In this document: positions 33,057-43,024 of the stretch, one piece after another | Numbering within the stretch: position 1 is the first letter of the stretch | Layout: each line of letters starts with the position of its first letter | Source: Flavobacterium sp. KACC 22763 | GTDB taxonomy: Bacteria; Bacteroidota; Bacteroidia; Flavobacteriales; Flavobacteriaceae | DNA: 64,000 nt | Direction: 5' to 3' | Assembly (NCBI RefSeq): GCF_028736155.1 | Contig: NZ_CP117879.1 | Location: 558,001-622,000 of the forward strand | Notes under the pieces: generated by a model | Databases searched by the model: none | Seen by the model: the letters and a program-made list of their open reading frames with translations, nothing else | What the model was told of the DNA's origin: nothing | Translations under genes and position numbers: made by a program

Positions 33057-33575
33057 TCAAAGTTTTTGAAGATTTTTATGATTGTGTTTTCGTTTGTAGT
33101 GTGTTTGTTTAAGATGTTTTTGATCTTTCGAAATTATACTTATAGTTCCGTCAATTTCAAGCATGGCAAGTTTAATATCTGTGAGATGTTCTAAACCGTG
33201 CTCGCGCGCTGCTTCTTTTAATTCTTCGTGCGAAACATCCAATCTGCTTAATGTTTTAAAATCTAATATGCCATCGTAAATTAAGATTTCAGGTTTGTCA
33301 AGTAGCAAATCGCCAAGAGTTTTGAATCTTTTTGTTAGTTTTTTGACGGCAAAATTAATTGAAAACAAAACCAAAGCGGCGATTAATCCTCCAATTAAAC
33401 TGGTGTCGGGACCAACCATTGCATTTTGGACAGAGTTGCTGATTAATAAAATGAGAATAATATCGGCAGTATTTAATTGAGAAAGTTCTTTTTTGCCGAA
33501 TATTCGTAAAGCAATTGTCATGAAGAAATAGACGGCAACACTTCGTATGATTATATCTAAATACGGAAAAGTCAT
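33057..33575 (-). CDS. DUF421 (YetF/YcaP-like) membrane protein
   Basis: 172 residues. Two to three membrane helices in the first 80 residues (VAVYFFMTIALRIFGKKELS, ADIILILLISNSVQNAMVG, GGLIAALVLFSINFAVKKL) are followed by a cytoplasmic domain with LLDKPEILIYDGILDFKTLS and DISHEEL-type HGLEHLTDIKLAMLEIDGTI. These match DUF421. The function is not established; Bacillus relatives are implicated in spore or envelope lipid processes. It is convergent with the WG gene, stop to stop, only 2 bp apart. Confidence 0.88.
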   Translation of the reverse strand: MTFPYLDIIIRSVAVYFFMTIALRIFGKKELSQLNTADIILILLISNSVQNAMVGPDTSLIGGLIAALVLFSINFAVKKLTKRFKTLGDLLLDKPEILIYDGILDFKTLSRLDVSHEELKEAAREHGLEHLTDIKLAMLEIDGTISIISKDQKHLKQTHYKRKHNHKNLQKL

Positions 33576-33668
33576 TTTTTTTATTTTAAAGTTAAATAAA
33601 AAAGCTTTGCCAAAGTTTTAAACCAGAGACTAAGGAACTTTAATGTTACACAAATTAACCATAATCAT

Positions 33669-33769
33669 TGTCATTTCGACGAAGGAGAAATCTCCGCAAG
33701 TAACTCCGTATCGAAAGGCCAATCTTTGTCGAGCTTCTAACGGAGATTTCTCCTTCGTCGAAATGACAA
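33669..33769. repeat. Long hairpin repeat, family A copy 4
   Basis: 29-bp perfect arms: TTGTCATTTCGACGAAGGAG onward (33669-33697) and its inverse ending CTCCTTCGTCGAAATGACAA (33741-33769). The loop again has AAGTAACTCCG and CCAATCTTTGTCGAGCTTCT. The rest of the 305-bp spacer holds no gene. Confidence 0.85.
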
Positions 33770-33880
33770 AAATGCGGAAATTTATGATTTATTTTTTATG
33801 AAAGTTTCTTAGATCCTTGGCTCTAACCTTCGACAAAGCTGCTAAATTATTTATGTGATATTAAGTTTAAATGAACTTAA

Positions 33881-35248
33881 TTATAGTTTAAAATTCTTCT
33901 CAATTGCTCTAATCATTTCTCCTGCCACATCTTTATTTGTTGCACCTTCAATTCCTTCAAGACCTGGAGAAGAGTTTACTTCTAGTAATAATGGGCCTTT
34001 AGAAGAACGAATAATATCAACTCCAGCTACTTTTAAGTCCATAGCTTTTGCCGCTTTTATAGCGATCTTTTTCTCTTCGGCTGTAACTTTGATTACAGAT
34101 GCCGTTCCGCCAAGGTGAATGTTTGCTCTAAATTCGCCTGGCATAGCTTCACGCTGAATAGCTGCAACCACTTTTCCGTCGATTACAAAACAGCGAATGT
34201 CTTTTCCGTTTGCTTCTTTGATGAATTCTTGAACTAAAATGTTGGCATTTAAACTTTTGAAAGCATTAATAACACTTTCTGCCGCTTTTTTGGTTTCAGC
34301 CAAAACAACCCCTTTTCCTTGTGTTCCTTCCAATAATTTTACAATTAAAGGCGAACCGCCAACCATTTTGATAAGGTTGTCTGTATCAAGTGGAGAATTG
34401 GCAAACCCTGTAGTTGGTATATCAATTCCGCTGTTCAATAATAATTGTAAAGAATATAGTTTGTCTCGAGATTGAGTTATGGCTGTAGCTGAATTTAGTA
34501 CAAAAACTTTTAAAGCTTCAAACTGACGTGTCAAAGCGCAGCCATAAAAAGTTATGCTTGGACGAATTCTCGGAATAATAGCATCAAACTCGTTTAAGAT
34601 TTTTCCGCCTCTATAATGAATTTCAGGTTTTTTAGCGTCCAGTTTCATGTAGCATTCCTTAATATTTAAGAAATGCATTTCGTGCCCGCGCATTTCGCCA
34701 GCTTCCATGATTCTTTTGTTGCTATATAATTCTGGATTGCTGGCTAAAAGGCCAATTCGCAAACCTGTTTTTGCTTTTTCAGAATTTTGGTATAATTCTT
34801 TTAGAGATTCCGCTGTAGGCTGTCCTAAAAGATATTTTTGTTCAGGATCAACTAAAACCCTTCCACTCATGGCTTCGCGCCCTAAAAGCATTCTAAATCC
34901 CATAGAATCACGATTAGTCAGAGTCATTTCGATTGGCCATTTGGCATCGCCAATTTTTAAGCTGGTTTGGATTACATAACGATGTTCTCTAAATCCGCTT
35001 GAACTTTTTACAATTCGCTTGTCAACCAAAGGTGCTTCACAATGAATAATGGTTTTGATATTATTCTGAATCGGATTAATGTCGAATTTAACCCAATTAG
35101 CATCATTTTTTATAAAAGGCGCTATGTTTAAAGCGTGCATTGCCGAAGTTTTGGCACCAGAATCTACACGAGCTTTAATTGTCGGGATTCCTAGTTCTGG
35201 AAATGAGCACCATTCTTCGCTGCCTAAAATGACTTTGTTTTGAAGCAT
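33881..35248 (-). CDS. Fusion of a RimB-type protease-like domain and a RimK-type ATP-grasp ligase
   Basis: 455 residues. Residues 1-140 form a PF05618-type domain ([29 protein letters not shown] with Asp29-Ser-Gly, [20 protein letters not shown]), related to retropepsin-like proteases and annotated variously as RimB or 'ATP-dependent zinc protease'. Residues 150-455 are RimK-like ATP-grasp: [62 protein letters not shown]. RimK adds glutamates to the C-terminus of ribosomal protein S6. Having the putative remover and adder in one chain is notable; the substrate here is inferred, not shown. Confidence 0.88.
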   Translation of the reverse strand: MLQNKVILGSEEWCSFPELGIPTIKARVDSGAKTSAMHALNIAPFIKNDANWVKFDINPIQNNIKTIIHCEAPLVDKRIVKSSSGFREHRYVIQTSLKIGDAKWPIEMTLTNRDSMGFRMLLGREAMSGRVLVDPEQKYLLGQPTAESLKELYQNSEKAKTGLRIGLLASNPELYSNKRIMEAGEMRGHEMHFLNIKECYMKLDAKKPEIHYRGGKILNEFDAIIPRIRPSITFYGCALTRQFEALKVFVLNSATAITQSRDKLYSLQLLLNSGIDIPTTGFANSPLDTDNLIKMVGGSPLIVKLLEGTQGKGVVLAETKKAAESVINAFKSLNANILVQEFIKEANGKDIRCFVIDGKVVAAIQREAMPGEFRANIHLGGTASVIKVTAEEKKIAIKAAKAMDLKVAGVDIIRSSKGPLLLEVNSSPGLEGIEGATNKDVAGEMIRAIEKNFKL

Positions 35249-35330
35249 ATTTTGTTTTTTATTATAGAATTTAAATTCAAAAATAGCTATTTGCTTTTAC
35301 TAAAGATAGTGATTTTTAATAAAAAAAATA

Positions 35331-35357
35331 CCCGTTATGTTATGAAAACGTAACGGG
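35331..35357. terminator. Terminator after clpC
   Basis: CCCGTTATGTT (35331-35341) pairs with AACGTAACGGG (35347-35357) with one wobble. The A run at 35321-35329 is a T run on the minus strand. Confidence 0.8.
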
Positions 35358-35388
35358 CATATTATGAATGTTATAAATTTTGACTAAT

Positions 35389-37935
35389 TTATTGATTCGT
35401 CGGCTCTTCGGCTTTATGAATTTCTACTGATAATTCTTGTGAATCATCTTTTAAGTCCATCATGATTTCATCGCCAGAATGAATTTTTGAAGTGATGATT
35501 TCTTCGGCTAACAAATCTTCAACATATTTCTGAATTGCTCTTTTTAGCGGTCTAGCTCCAAACTGTTTGTCAAAACCTTTTTCGGCAATAAACGCTTTTG
35601 CTTTGTCTGTTAAGCTTAATTTGTAGCCTAACTCTGCAATACGAGAATATAGTTTTTTCAATTCGATTTCGATAATCAAATCAATATCAGCTTTTTCTAA
35701 TGCGTTAAATACAATTACGTCATCAATTCTGTTTAAGAACTCAGGAGCAAAAGTTTTCTTCAATGCATTTTCGATGATGCTTTTCGAATTTTCATCGGCT
35801 TGCGCTGTTCTTGCGGCAGTTCCGAATCCAACACCTTGTCCGAAATCTTTCAACTGACGTGCACCAACGTTAGAGGTCATGATAATGATAGTATTTTTGA
35901 AGTCAATTTTACGACCTAAACTATCTGTCAAATATCCGTCATCTAAAACTTGAAGCATCATGTTGAATACATCTGGATGCGCTTTTTCGATCTCATCTAA
36001 AAGAACCACACAGTAAGGTTTTCTGCGAACTTTCTCAGTCAATTGACCACCTTCTTCGTAACCAACATATCCTGGAGGCGCTCCAACTAAACGAGAAATA
36101 GCAAATTTCTCCATGTACTCGCTCATATCAATACGAACTAAAGCATCTTCAGAATCAAATAATTCTTTTGCTAAAACTTTAGCCAATTGCGTTTTACCAA
36201 CCCCAGTCTGACCTAAGAAAATGAATGAACCAATTGGTTTGTTCGGATCTTTAAGTCCAGCTCTGTTACGTTGAATAGAACGAGCAATTTTAAGAACTGC
36301 TTCATTTTGACCGATTACTTTATTCTGAATCAATTCAGGTAATTGAGCCAATTTGTTGCTTTCTGTTTGTGCAATTCTGTTTACAGGGATTCCTGTCATC
36401 ATAGAAACAACATCGGCTACATTATCTTCTGTAACTTCAATTCGGTTGTTTTTAGAATCCTCTTCCCATTGTTCTTGCGCTAAAGCAAGATCTTTTTCGA
36501 TACGTTTTTCATCATCGCGAAGTTTGGCTGCTTCTTCATATTTTTGTTTTTTAACAACCATATTTTTCATTTCGCGAACTTCTTCCAACTGACGTTCTAG
36601 ATCCAAAATTTGTTTCGGAACATCAATGTTAGTAATGTGTACGCGAGAACCAGCTTCGTCCATTGCATCGATTGCTTTGTCTGGTAAGAAACGCTCAGAC
36701 ATATATCTGTTTGTTAGCTTAACGCAGGCCTCAATAGCTTCTGGAGTATATGTTACGTTGTGGTGATCTTCGTATTTGTCTTTTACGTTGTTCAAAATCG
36801 CAATCGTTTCTTCAACAGAAGTTGGTTCAACGATTACTTTCTGGAAACGTCTTTCTAAAGCGCCATCTTTTTCAATATATTGTCTGTACTCGTCAAGAGT
36901 AGTAGCGCCAATACATTGGATTTCACCTCTAGCTAATGCAGGTTTGAACATGTTTGAAGCATCAAGCGAACCTGTTGCTCCACCAGCTCCCACAATAGTA
37001 TGGATCTCATCAATGAAAAGAATAATATCATCGTTTTTCTCAAGCTCGTTCATTACGGCTTTCATTCTTTCTTCAAATTGTCCTCTGTATTTAGTTCCCG
37101 CAACTAAGCTTGCAAGATCAAGAGTAACAACACGTTTATGGAAAAGAATACGGGACACTTTCTTTTGGATGATGCGTAGAGCAAGTCCTTCTGCAATAGC
37201 AGATTTACCAACTCCAGGTTCTCCAATAAGAAGTGGATTGTTCTTTTTTCTACGGCTTAAAATTTGCGATACACGCTCAATTTCTTTTTCTCGTCCTACA
37301 ACAGGGTCTAATTTTCCCTCTTCAGCCATTTCTGTTAAATCTCTCCCAAAATTATCTAAAACAGGAGTTTTTGATTTTTTGTTTGACTTATTGGCGGGAT
37401 TATTAAAGCTGCTTTCTTTTAGACTGTCATCTTGTCCTGAATCGTCATTGTACGATTCGTTTCTTGGCAAGTTTTCTAAGAATTCTTCTTCGTTTGGAGT
37501 CATATTTAAGTACTGTTCTTTAGCTACGTCATAATCTATTTTTAGTTTATTCAGCAGCTTGGTTGTTGGATCGTTTTCGTTTCTCAAGATACATAACAGC
37601 AAATGTGCCGTGCTAATCGATGAACTTTGAAATACTTTTGCTTCAAGAAAAGTGGTCTTCAGGGCTCTTTCGGCCTGTCGGGTAAGATGAAGGTTTTTCT
37701 TTTCTGCATTTACTTCAACGCTCAGGTTGGCAGGGCTCAGTATTTCTACTTTTCTGCGTAAATGATCTAAATCGACAGCTAGGTTATTAAGTATATGAAT
37801 AGCTTTTCCGTTACCATCTCTTAAAATACCTAGCATAAGATGTTCTGTACCAATAAAGTCGTGCCCTAGACGTAGAGCTTCCTCCTTACTGTACGTAATA
37901 ACATCTTTTACTCTTGGTGAAAAATTATCATCCAT
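35389..37935 (-). CDS. clpC: ATP-dependent Clp protease ATPase subunit
   Basis: 848 residues. Two Clp_N repeats cover about 1-150 (AEEALRLGHDFIGTEHLMLG-like block), followed by a Lys/Ser-rich linker. AAA1 has Walker A GEPGVGKSAIAEGLALRI. A UVR-type middle domain (EEAAKLRDDEKRIEKDL) marks ClpC rather than ClpA. AAA2 has Walker A GQTGVGKTQLAKVLAKELF. C-terminal D2-small and ASxxVG-type ends follow. It unfolds substrates for ClpP and is central to stress proteolysis. It is transcribed divergently from gyrA. Of the frames on the opposite strand, the largest (36776-37534) is a shadow. Confidence 0.96.
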   Translation of the reverse strand: MDDNFSPRVKDVITYSKEEALRLGHDFIGTEHLMLGILRDGNGKAIHILNNLAVDLDHLRRKVEILSPANLSVEVNAEKKNLHLTRQAERALKTTFLEAKVFQSSSISTAHLLLCILRNENDPTTKLLNKLKIDYDVAKEQYLNMTPNEEEFLENLPRNESYNDDSGQDDSLKESSFNNPANKSNKKSKTPVLDNFGRDLTEMAEEGKLDPVVGREKEIERVSQILSRRKKNNPLLIGEPGVGKSAIAEGLALRIIQKKVSRILFHKRVVTLDLASLVAGTKYRGQFEERMKAVMNELEKNDDIILFIDEIHTIVGAGGATGSLDASNMFKPALARGEIQCIGATTLDEYRQYIEKDGALERRFQKVIVEPTSVEETIAILNNVKDKYEDHHNVTYTPEAIEACVKLTNRYMSERFLPDKAIDAMDEAGSRVHITNIDVPKQILDLERQLEEVREMKNMVVKKQKYEEAAKLRDDEKRIEKDLALAQEQWEEDSKNNRIEVTEDNVADVVSMMTGIPVNRIAQTESNKLAQLPELIQNKVIGQNEAVLKIARSIQRNRAGLKDPNKPIGSFIFLGQTGVGKTQLAKVLAKELFDSEDALVRIDMSEYMEKFAISRLVGAPPGYVGYEEGGQLTEKVRRKPYCVVLLDEIEKAHPDVFNMMLQVLDDGYLTDSLGRKIDFKNTIIIMTSNVGARQLKDFGQGVGFGTAARTAQADENSKSIIENALKKTFAPEFLNRIDDVIVFNALEKADIDLIIEIELKKLYSRIAELGYKLSLTDKAKAFIAEKGFDKQFGARPLKRAIQKYVEDLLAEEIITSKIHSGDEIMMDLKDDSQELSVEIHKAEEPTNQ

Positions 37936-38193
37936 AATATATAATTGGTATTGTAAATTTAGTGAATTACAGTTTTAAAAACAAAAACCGTACCCTTCGA
38001 AATCTCCTGTCAGCTAATAGACGAAAAAATAGACAATAAAAGCGTTAAAAAACGTTTAATTTATTAACTAAAACCAAAAATAAAGTTGTTAATAAATCAT
38101 TTAAATAAGTGTAAGGAAATAGCTGAAAAAATTTTAAAAAAACGTATCTTGGCACGCTTTGAAAACTAATATAATTATTTAATATAACAACTT

Positions 38194-40836
38194 ATGTCTG
38201 AAGGAGAAAAGTTAATTCCTATTAACATAGAGGATGAAATGAAGTCAGCTTACATCGATTATTCGATGTCAGTAATTGTATCGAGAGCACTTCCTGATGT
38301 TAGAGATGGCTTGAAACCAGTGCATCGAAGAGTTCTTTACGGAATGTATGATTTAGGTGTAACATCAAGATCTGCCCACAAAAAGTCTGCGAGAATTGTA
38401 GGGGAGGTTCTGGGTAAGTATCACCCGCACGGTGATACCTCTGTTTATGACGCAATGGTGCGTATGGCGCAGGAATGGAGTATGCGTTATTTATTAGTTG
38501 ACGGACAAGGTAATTTTGGTTCTGTCGATGGAGACAGTCCTGCAGCAATGCGTTATACTGAGGCCAGAATGCGCAAAATTTCTGAAGAGATTATGGCAGA
38601 TATCGAAAAAGAAACAGTTGATTTTCAATTGAACTTTGACGATACCATATATGAGCCAAAAGTAATGCCAACAAGAGTTCCTACTTTATTAGTAAATGGA
38701 GCAACTGGTATTGCAGTTGGTATGGCAACTAATATGCCGCCACACAATTTAACTGAAGTTATCAATGGTACTTTGGCGTATCTTGATAATAACGATATTG
38801 AAGTAGATGAGTTAATGACTCATATTAAAGCTCCAGATTTCCCTACTGGAGGTATTATTTATGGTTATGAAGGTGTTCGCGAAGCTTTTAAAACGGGTAG
38901 AGGGCGTATTGTAATGCGTGCTAAAGTTGGTTTTGAAGAAGTTGACGGAAGAGAATGTATCATCGTTACTGAGATTCCATATCAAGTTAACAAAGCCGAA
39001 ATGATTAAACGTACGGCTGATTTAGTTAACGAGAAAAAAATCGAAGGTATTGCCAATATCCGTGACGAGTCGGATAGAAGCGGTATGCGTATCGTTTATA
39101 TCTTAAAACGTGATGCTACGCCAAACGTAGTTTTAAATACTTTATACAAATACACTCAATTACAATCTTCTTTTAGTGTAAATAACATTGCATTAGTAAA
39201 AGGACGTCCTCAATTATTGAATCTAAAAGATATGATTCATTACTTTATTGAGCACCGTCATGATGTAGTAGTTAGAAGAACACAGTTTGAATTACGTAAG
39301 GCTGAAGAAAGAGCACATATTTTAGAAGGATTAATCATTGCTTCTGATAATATCGATGAAGTAATTGCGTTAATTAGAGGGTCTAAAAATACGGACGAAG
39401 CGAGAGAAAAATTAATCGAAAGATTTAAATTGTCAGATATTCAGGCTCGTGCAATTGTTGAGATGCGTTTACGTCAGTTAACAGGTCTGGAGCAAGATAA
39501 ATTAAGAGCTGAGTTTGATGAGTTGATGAAGTTAATTGAGCATTTGAAAGCTTTACTTGCAGATGTAAATTTAAGAATCGATTTAATCAAAGAAGAGCTT
39601 ACAGAAATCCGTGATAAATATGGTGATGACCGTCGTTCTCAAATTGAGTATTCTGGAGGAGATGTAAGTATTGAAGATTTAATTGCTGACGAGAATGTAG
39701 TAATTACTATTTCGCACGCAGGTTATATCAAACGTACAAACTTATCTGAGTACAAAACTCAAAACAGAGGTGGAGTTGGACAGAAGAGCGCTGGTACAAG
39801 AGATCAAGATTTCTTAGAGCACATGTTCGTGGCGACAAACCACCAATATATGATGTTCTTTACCCAAAAAGGAAAATGTTTCTGGATGCGTGTTTATGAA
39901 ATCCCAGAAGGAAGCAAAACCGCAAAAGGTAGAGCAATTCAGAACTTAGTAAACATTGAAAGCGATGATAAAGTAAAAGCTTTCATTTGTACACAAGATT
40001 TAAAAGACAAAGATTATATCAATACGCATAATCTTGTAATGGTGACAAAACAAGGTCAGGTGAAGAAAACTTCTTTAGAGAAATATTCTAAACCAAGAGC
40101 AAATGGAGTTGCGGCTATTACAATTAAAGAAGGAGATGAGTTACTTGGTGCTCAGTTAACAAACGGAGAGAGCCAAATTATCTTAGCGGTTAAATCTGGT
40201 AAATTAGTTCGTTTTGAAGAAACTAAAACACGTCCGATGGGAAGAACAGCTTCTGGAGTTCGTGGAATTACGCTGAAAGATGAAACTGATGAAGTAATCG
40301 GAATGGTTACAGTGGATAAAAATGATATTACTGAATCTCAAATCTTAGTTGTAACTGAAAATGGATACGGAAAACGTACTAAATTGGTTGACGAAGATGG
40401 AGAAGATGTTTATAGAATTACAAACCGTGGAGGTAAAGGGGTTAAAACGCTTAACATCACGGAGAAAACAGGTAAACTGATTTCTATTAATGCGGTAACA
40501 GATGCAGATGATTTAATGATTATCAACAAATCTGGATTAACCATCAGAATGGCGATCGAGGATTTACGTGTTATGGGACGTGCTACTCAAGGTGTTAGAT
40601 TGATTAACCTTAAAGGTAAAGATTCTATCGCTGCTGTAACTACGGTAATGAAAGACGATGCTGAAGAAGTTATTGTTGATGAAGACGGTAATGTTATCGA
40701 AACTGCAATTGAAAGAGTTAAGCCAGATCTAGAAGTTCTTGAAGATGACGGATCTGTAGAAGAGGACGAAGACTCTGATGATGAAGTAGAAGAGGAAGAC
40801 GATGCTGAAGGAGAAGATGAAGAGTCTGAAGAATAA
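38194..40836 (+). CDS. gyrA: DNA gyrase subunit A
   Basis: 880 residues. [24 protein letters not shown] opening ([20 protein letters not shown]), catalytic Tyr121 in [10 protein letters not shown], and the quinolone-pocket segment [17 protein letters not shown] with Thr82 and Asp86 at the positions equivalent to E. coli Ser83 and Asp87. Thr here is a normal variant, not evidence of resistance. The C-terminal wrapping domain contains the GyrA box [12 protein letters not shown]. The last 45 residues are highly acidic ([20 protein letters not shown]), a tail that modulates supercoiling. It cuts and passes DNA with GyrB. Confidence 0.97.
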   Translation: MSEGEKLIPINIEDEMKSAYIDYSMSVIVSRALPDVRDGLKPVHRRVLYGMYDLGVTSRSAHKKSARIVGEVLGKYHPHGDTSVYDAMVRMAQEWSMRYLLVDGQGNFGSVDGDSPAAMRYTEARMRKISEEIMADIEKETVDFQLNFDDTIYEPKVMPTRVPTLLVNGATGIAVGMATNMPPHNLTEVINGTLAYLDNNDIEVDELMTHIKAPDFPTGGIIYGYEGVREAFKTGRGRIVMRAKVGFEEVDGRECIIVTEIPYQVNKAEMIKRTADLVNEKKIEGIANIRDESDRSGMRIVYILKRDATPNVVLNTLYKYTQLQSSFSVNNIALVKGRPQLLNLKDMIHYFIEHRHDVVVRRTQFELRKAEERAHILEGLIIASDNIDEVIALIRGSKNTDEAREKLIERFKLSDIQARAIVEMRLRQLTGLEQDKLRAEFDELMKLIEHLKALLADVNLRIDLIKEELTEIRDKYGDDRRSQIEYSGGDVSIEDLIADENVVITISHAGYIKRTNLSEYKTQNRGGVGQKSAGTRDQDFLEHMFVATNHQYMMFFTQKGKCFWMRVYEIPEGSKTAKGRAIQNLVNIESDDKVKAFICTQDLKDKDYINTHNLVMVTKQGQVKKTSLEKYSKPRANGVAAITIKEGDELLGAQLTNGESQIILAVKSGKLVRFEETKTRPMGRTASGVRGITLKDETDEVIGMVTVDKNDITESQILVVTENGYGKRTKLVDEDGEDVYRITNRGGKGVKTLNITEKTGKLISINAVTDADDLMIINKSGLTIRMAIEDLRVMGRATQGVRLINLKGKDSIAAVTTVMKDDAEEVIVDEDGNVIETAIERVKPDLEVLEDDGSVEEDEDSDDEVEEEDDAEGEDEESEE

Positions 40837-40872
40837 GTAAAAACAAAAAATTAAATACAAACAAATATCATT

Positions 40873-42141
40873 ATGAAAAGTAAATATGTAATACTTGCAT
40901 CAGCATTACTGATCTCTGTAGCTACGTTTGCTCAAAAAGATCAAATTAAAAATGCTGAAAAAGCATTAAAGGGTGGAGATGCGCAAGGTGCTCTTGCTCA
41001 ATTAAAAGATGCAGAGAATTTAATTGTAAATGCTAAAGATACTGAGCAGGCTCAATATTATTTCGTTCAAGGAAATGCTTTTCTTGAACTTGCAAACAAA
41101 AAAGTTGAGGAAGGTAAAAACTTGTTAGCAGCAGCAGATAGCTACAAAAAATTAATTGATGTTGAAAAAACTTCTGGAAAGCAAAAATATTCAACACAAG
41201 CAGCTGCATCAATTACTAATATTAAAGGATTATTGATCAATTCTGCAATTGCTGATACACAGGCAAACAAACATGTTGATGGTGCAAAGAAATTGTACCA
41301 AGCATATGAATTGGACAAAAAGGATACTATCAACTTGTATTATGCGGCTTCTACAGCTGTAAATTCACAAGATTATGACCTTGCTTTGCCAATGTATGAA
41401 GAGTTGAAAAAATTAAACTATTCAGGAAAAGGAACTTTGTACTTAGCTGCAAACAAAGCTAACGGAAACGAAGATAACTTTGCTAATGCTAAAGAAAGAG
41501 ATTTAGCTGTTAAATTAGGAACTCACGAAAAACCTAAAACTGAAGCTATTCCTTCTAAAAGAGGTGAAATCTACAAAAACTTAGCATTAATCTTAGTGCA
41601 AAAAGGACGTACAGAAGATGCTAAAAAAGCAATTGCTGACGCTAGAAAAGCAAATCCAGATGATACTTCTTTAATTTTGACAGAAGCTAATTTGTATCTA
41701 GAGACTAAAGACTTCGATATGTACAAAAAATTAGTTAATGAGGCTTTAGAGAAAGATCCTAAAAATGCTGATTTAGTATTTAATTTAGGAGTAATTAGTG
41801 CTGGAGCTAAAAATACTGCTGACGCAGAAAAATATTACTTAAGAGCAATCGAAATCAACCCTGATTACACAAATGCTTACTTAAATCTTGCTGCTTTAAA
41901 ATTAGAAGCTGAAAAGCCAATTATTGATGAAATGAATAAATTGGGAACTTCTGCTAAAGATATGAAACGTTACGATGTTTTAAAAGCGCAAAGAGAATCA
42001 GTTTTCAAAGGGGTAATTCCTTACCTTAAAAAAGCAAATGAATTAGATCCTAAAAACGAGGATGTTTCTAAAACATTATTAGGAGTTTACAATGCTCTTG
42101 AAATGACTGCAGAAGCAAAAGCTTTAAAAGCAAAAATGTAA
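40873..42141 (+). CDS. Periplasmic TPR-repeat protein
   Basis: 422 residues with a signal peptide (MKSKYVILASALLISVATFA). It has a series of TPR units: QAQYYFVQGNAFLELANKKV, DLALPMYEELKKLNYSGKG, DLVFNLGVISAGAKNTADAE, KYYLRAIEINPDYTNAYLNL. TPRs are protein-protein interaction scaffolds, and no enzymatic domain is present. It starts 36 nt after gyrA stops and ends with a strong terminator, so it is probably co-transcribed with gyrA, a linkage common in Flavobacteria. Confidence 0.88.
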   Translation: MKSKYVILASALLISVATFAQKDQIKNAEKALKGGDAQGALAQLKDAENLIVNAKDTEQAQYYFVQGNAFLELANKKVEEGKNLLAAADSYKKLIDVEKTSGKQKYSTQAAASITNIKGLLINSAIADTQANKHVDGAKKLYQAYELDKKDTINLYYAASTAVNSQDYDLALPMYEELKKLNYSGKGTLYLAANKANGNEDNFANAKERDLAVKLGTHEKPKTEAIPSKRGEIYKNLALILVQKGRTEDAKKAIADARKANPDDTSLILTEANLYLETKDFDMYKKLVNEALEKDPKNADLVFNLGVISAGAKNTADAEKYYLRAIEINPDYTNAYLNLAALKLEAEKPIIDEMNKLGTSAKDMKRYDVLKAQRESVFKGVIPYLKKANELDPKNEDVSKTLLGVYNALEMTAEAKALKAKM

Positions 42142-42160
42142 TTAGAGATTCTTATAAATA

Positions 42161-42194
42161 AAAAAACCATTCACACCGCGGTGAATGGTTTTTT
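42161..42194. terminator. Strong 14-bp bidirectional terminator
   Basis: AAAAAACCATTCAC (42161-42174) and GTGAATGGTTTTTT (42181-42194) pair perfectly. It serves the TPR gene and the convergent OsmC gene. Confidence 0.92.
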
Positions 42195-42209
42195 TTATGT
42201 CTAATTTTT

Positions 42210-42629
42210 CTAGCTTAATAACTCAGCAGATAAAGTAATTGTTGTGTTTAGCAGTTTTGAAATCGGACAGATTTCTTTTGCTTTGGCAGCTGTTGCAGCA
42301 AATTGTTCAGCAGAAATTGAAGGAACTTTACCTTTTAAGTCTAAATGGATTAAAGTGATTGAACCGTCTTCAAAAGTTACTGTAGCTTCTGTAGTTAAAT
42401 CATCGGCGGTAAAACCAGCTTCGTTAAGCAAAAAGCTTAATTGCATCGTAAAACAGCCAGAATGAGCCGCAGCAACCAATTCTTCTGGATTTGTGCCCAC
42501 ACCGTCAGCAAATCTTGTTTTAAAAGACAATTGTGCATTATCTAAAGTTGTGCTTTGTGTGCTGATTGTTCCTTTTCCTTCCATACCGGTTCCTTTCCAG
42601 TTGGCGTGTGCTTTTCTTGTAAATTTCAT
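42210..42629 (-). CDS. OsmC-family peroxide-reductase-like protein
   Basis: 139 residues, OsmC subgroup. TRFADGVGTNPEELVAAAHS, then GCFTMQLSFLLNEAGF, contains the first redox Cys. AKAKEICPISKLLNTTITL contains the second Cys, matching the C-P-[IV]-S motif. These proteins reduce organic hydroperoxides in the cytoplasm. It is monocistronic. Confidence 0.93.
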   Translation of the reverse strand: MKFTRKAHANWKGTGMEGKGTISTQSTTLDNAQLSFKTRFADGVGTNPEELVAAAHSGCFTMQLSFLLNEAGFTADDLTTEATVTFEDGSITLIHLDLKGKVPSISAEQFAATAAKAKEICPISKLLNTTITLSAELLS

Positions 42630-43024
42630 ATTTTCCTTATTTAAAAATTAGTATTAAATGTTATTTGTTTGAGTGCTATTTAATAGTGGTAACTCAAATA
42701 TAATCAATATTTTGCAGAATAATTTTATGAAATTTAATGAGATTGTTAAGTTTTAGTATTTTCGTTATGCTGATGTTTAACCGCAAAGCACACAATACTG
42801 ATGGATATCGGGATACGCAAAGTTCGCAAAGTTTTTAAGTAAAGCTTCGTGAAACTTGCGTTTGTTAATACAATCTAATCAAAAAAAGCTTTGCGGGCTT
42901 TGTGGGTAAAAAAAGATGCCATGATTATTCGTCGCATCTTTTAAAGTGTAAAAAAAAAAATCCAAATTCCAATTAAGCATTGTTAATTGGAATTTGGAAT
43001 TTAAAAAATTGGAATTTCTAGTAT
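42630..43024. repeat. Repeat-rich spacer with a 15-bp perfect hairpin
   Basis: CCAAATTCCAATTAA (42962-42976) pairs with TTAATTGGAATTTGG (42983-42997). Earlier there is a degenerate form of the 7126 palindrome region (ACCGCAAAGCACACAATACT at 42780-42799) and GCAAAGTTCGCAAAGTTT at 42816-42833. No gene is seen in the 395 bp. Confidence 0.7.

Noticed and set aside
36776..37534. 252-codon frame opposite clpC
   Set aside because: A shadow of the conserved clpC gene; Ser/Arg-rich antisense composition.
38437..38460. Quinolone-resistance mutation in gyrA (Thr at the Ser83 position)
   Set aside because: Thr at this position is wild type in several bacteria; resistance cannot be inferred without a susceptible relative.
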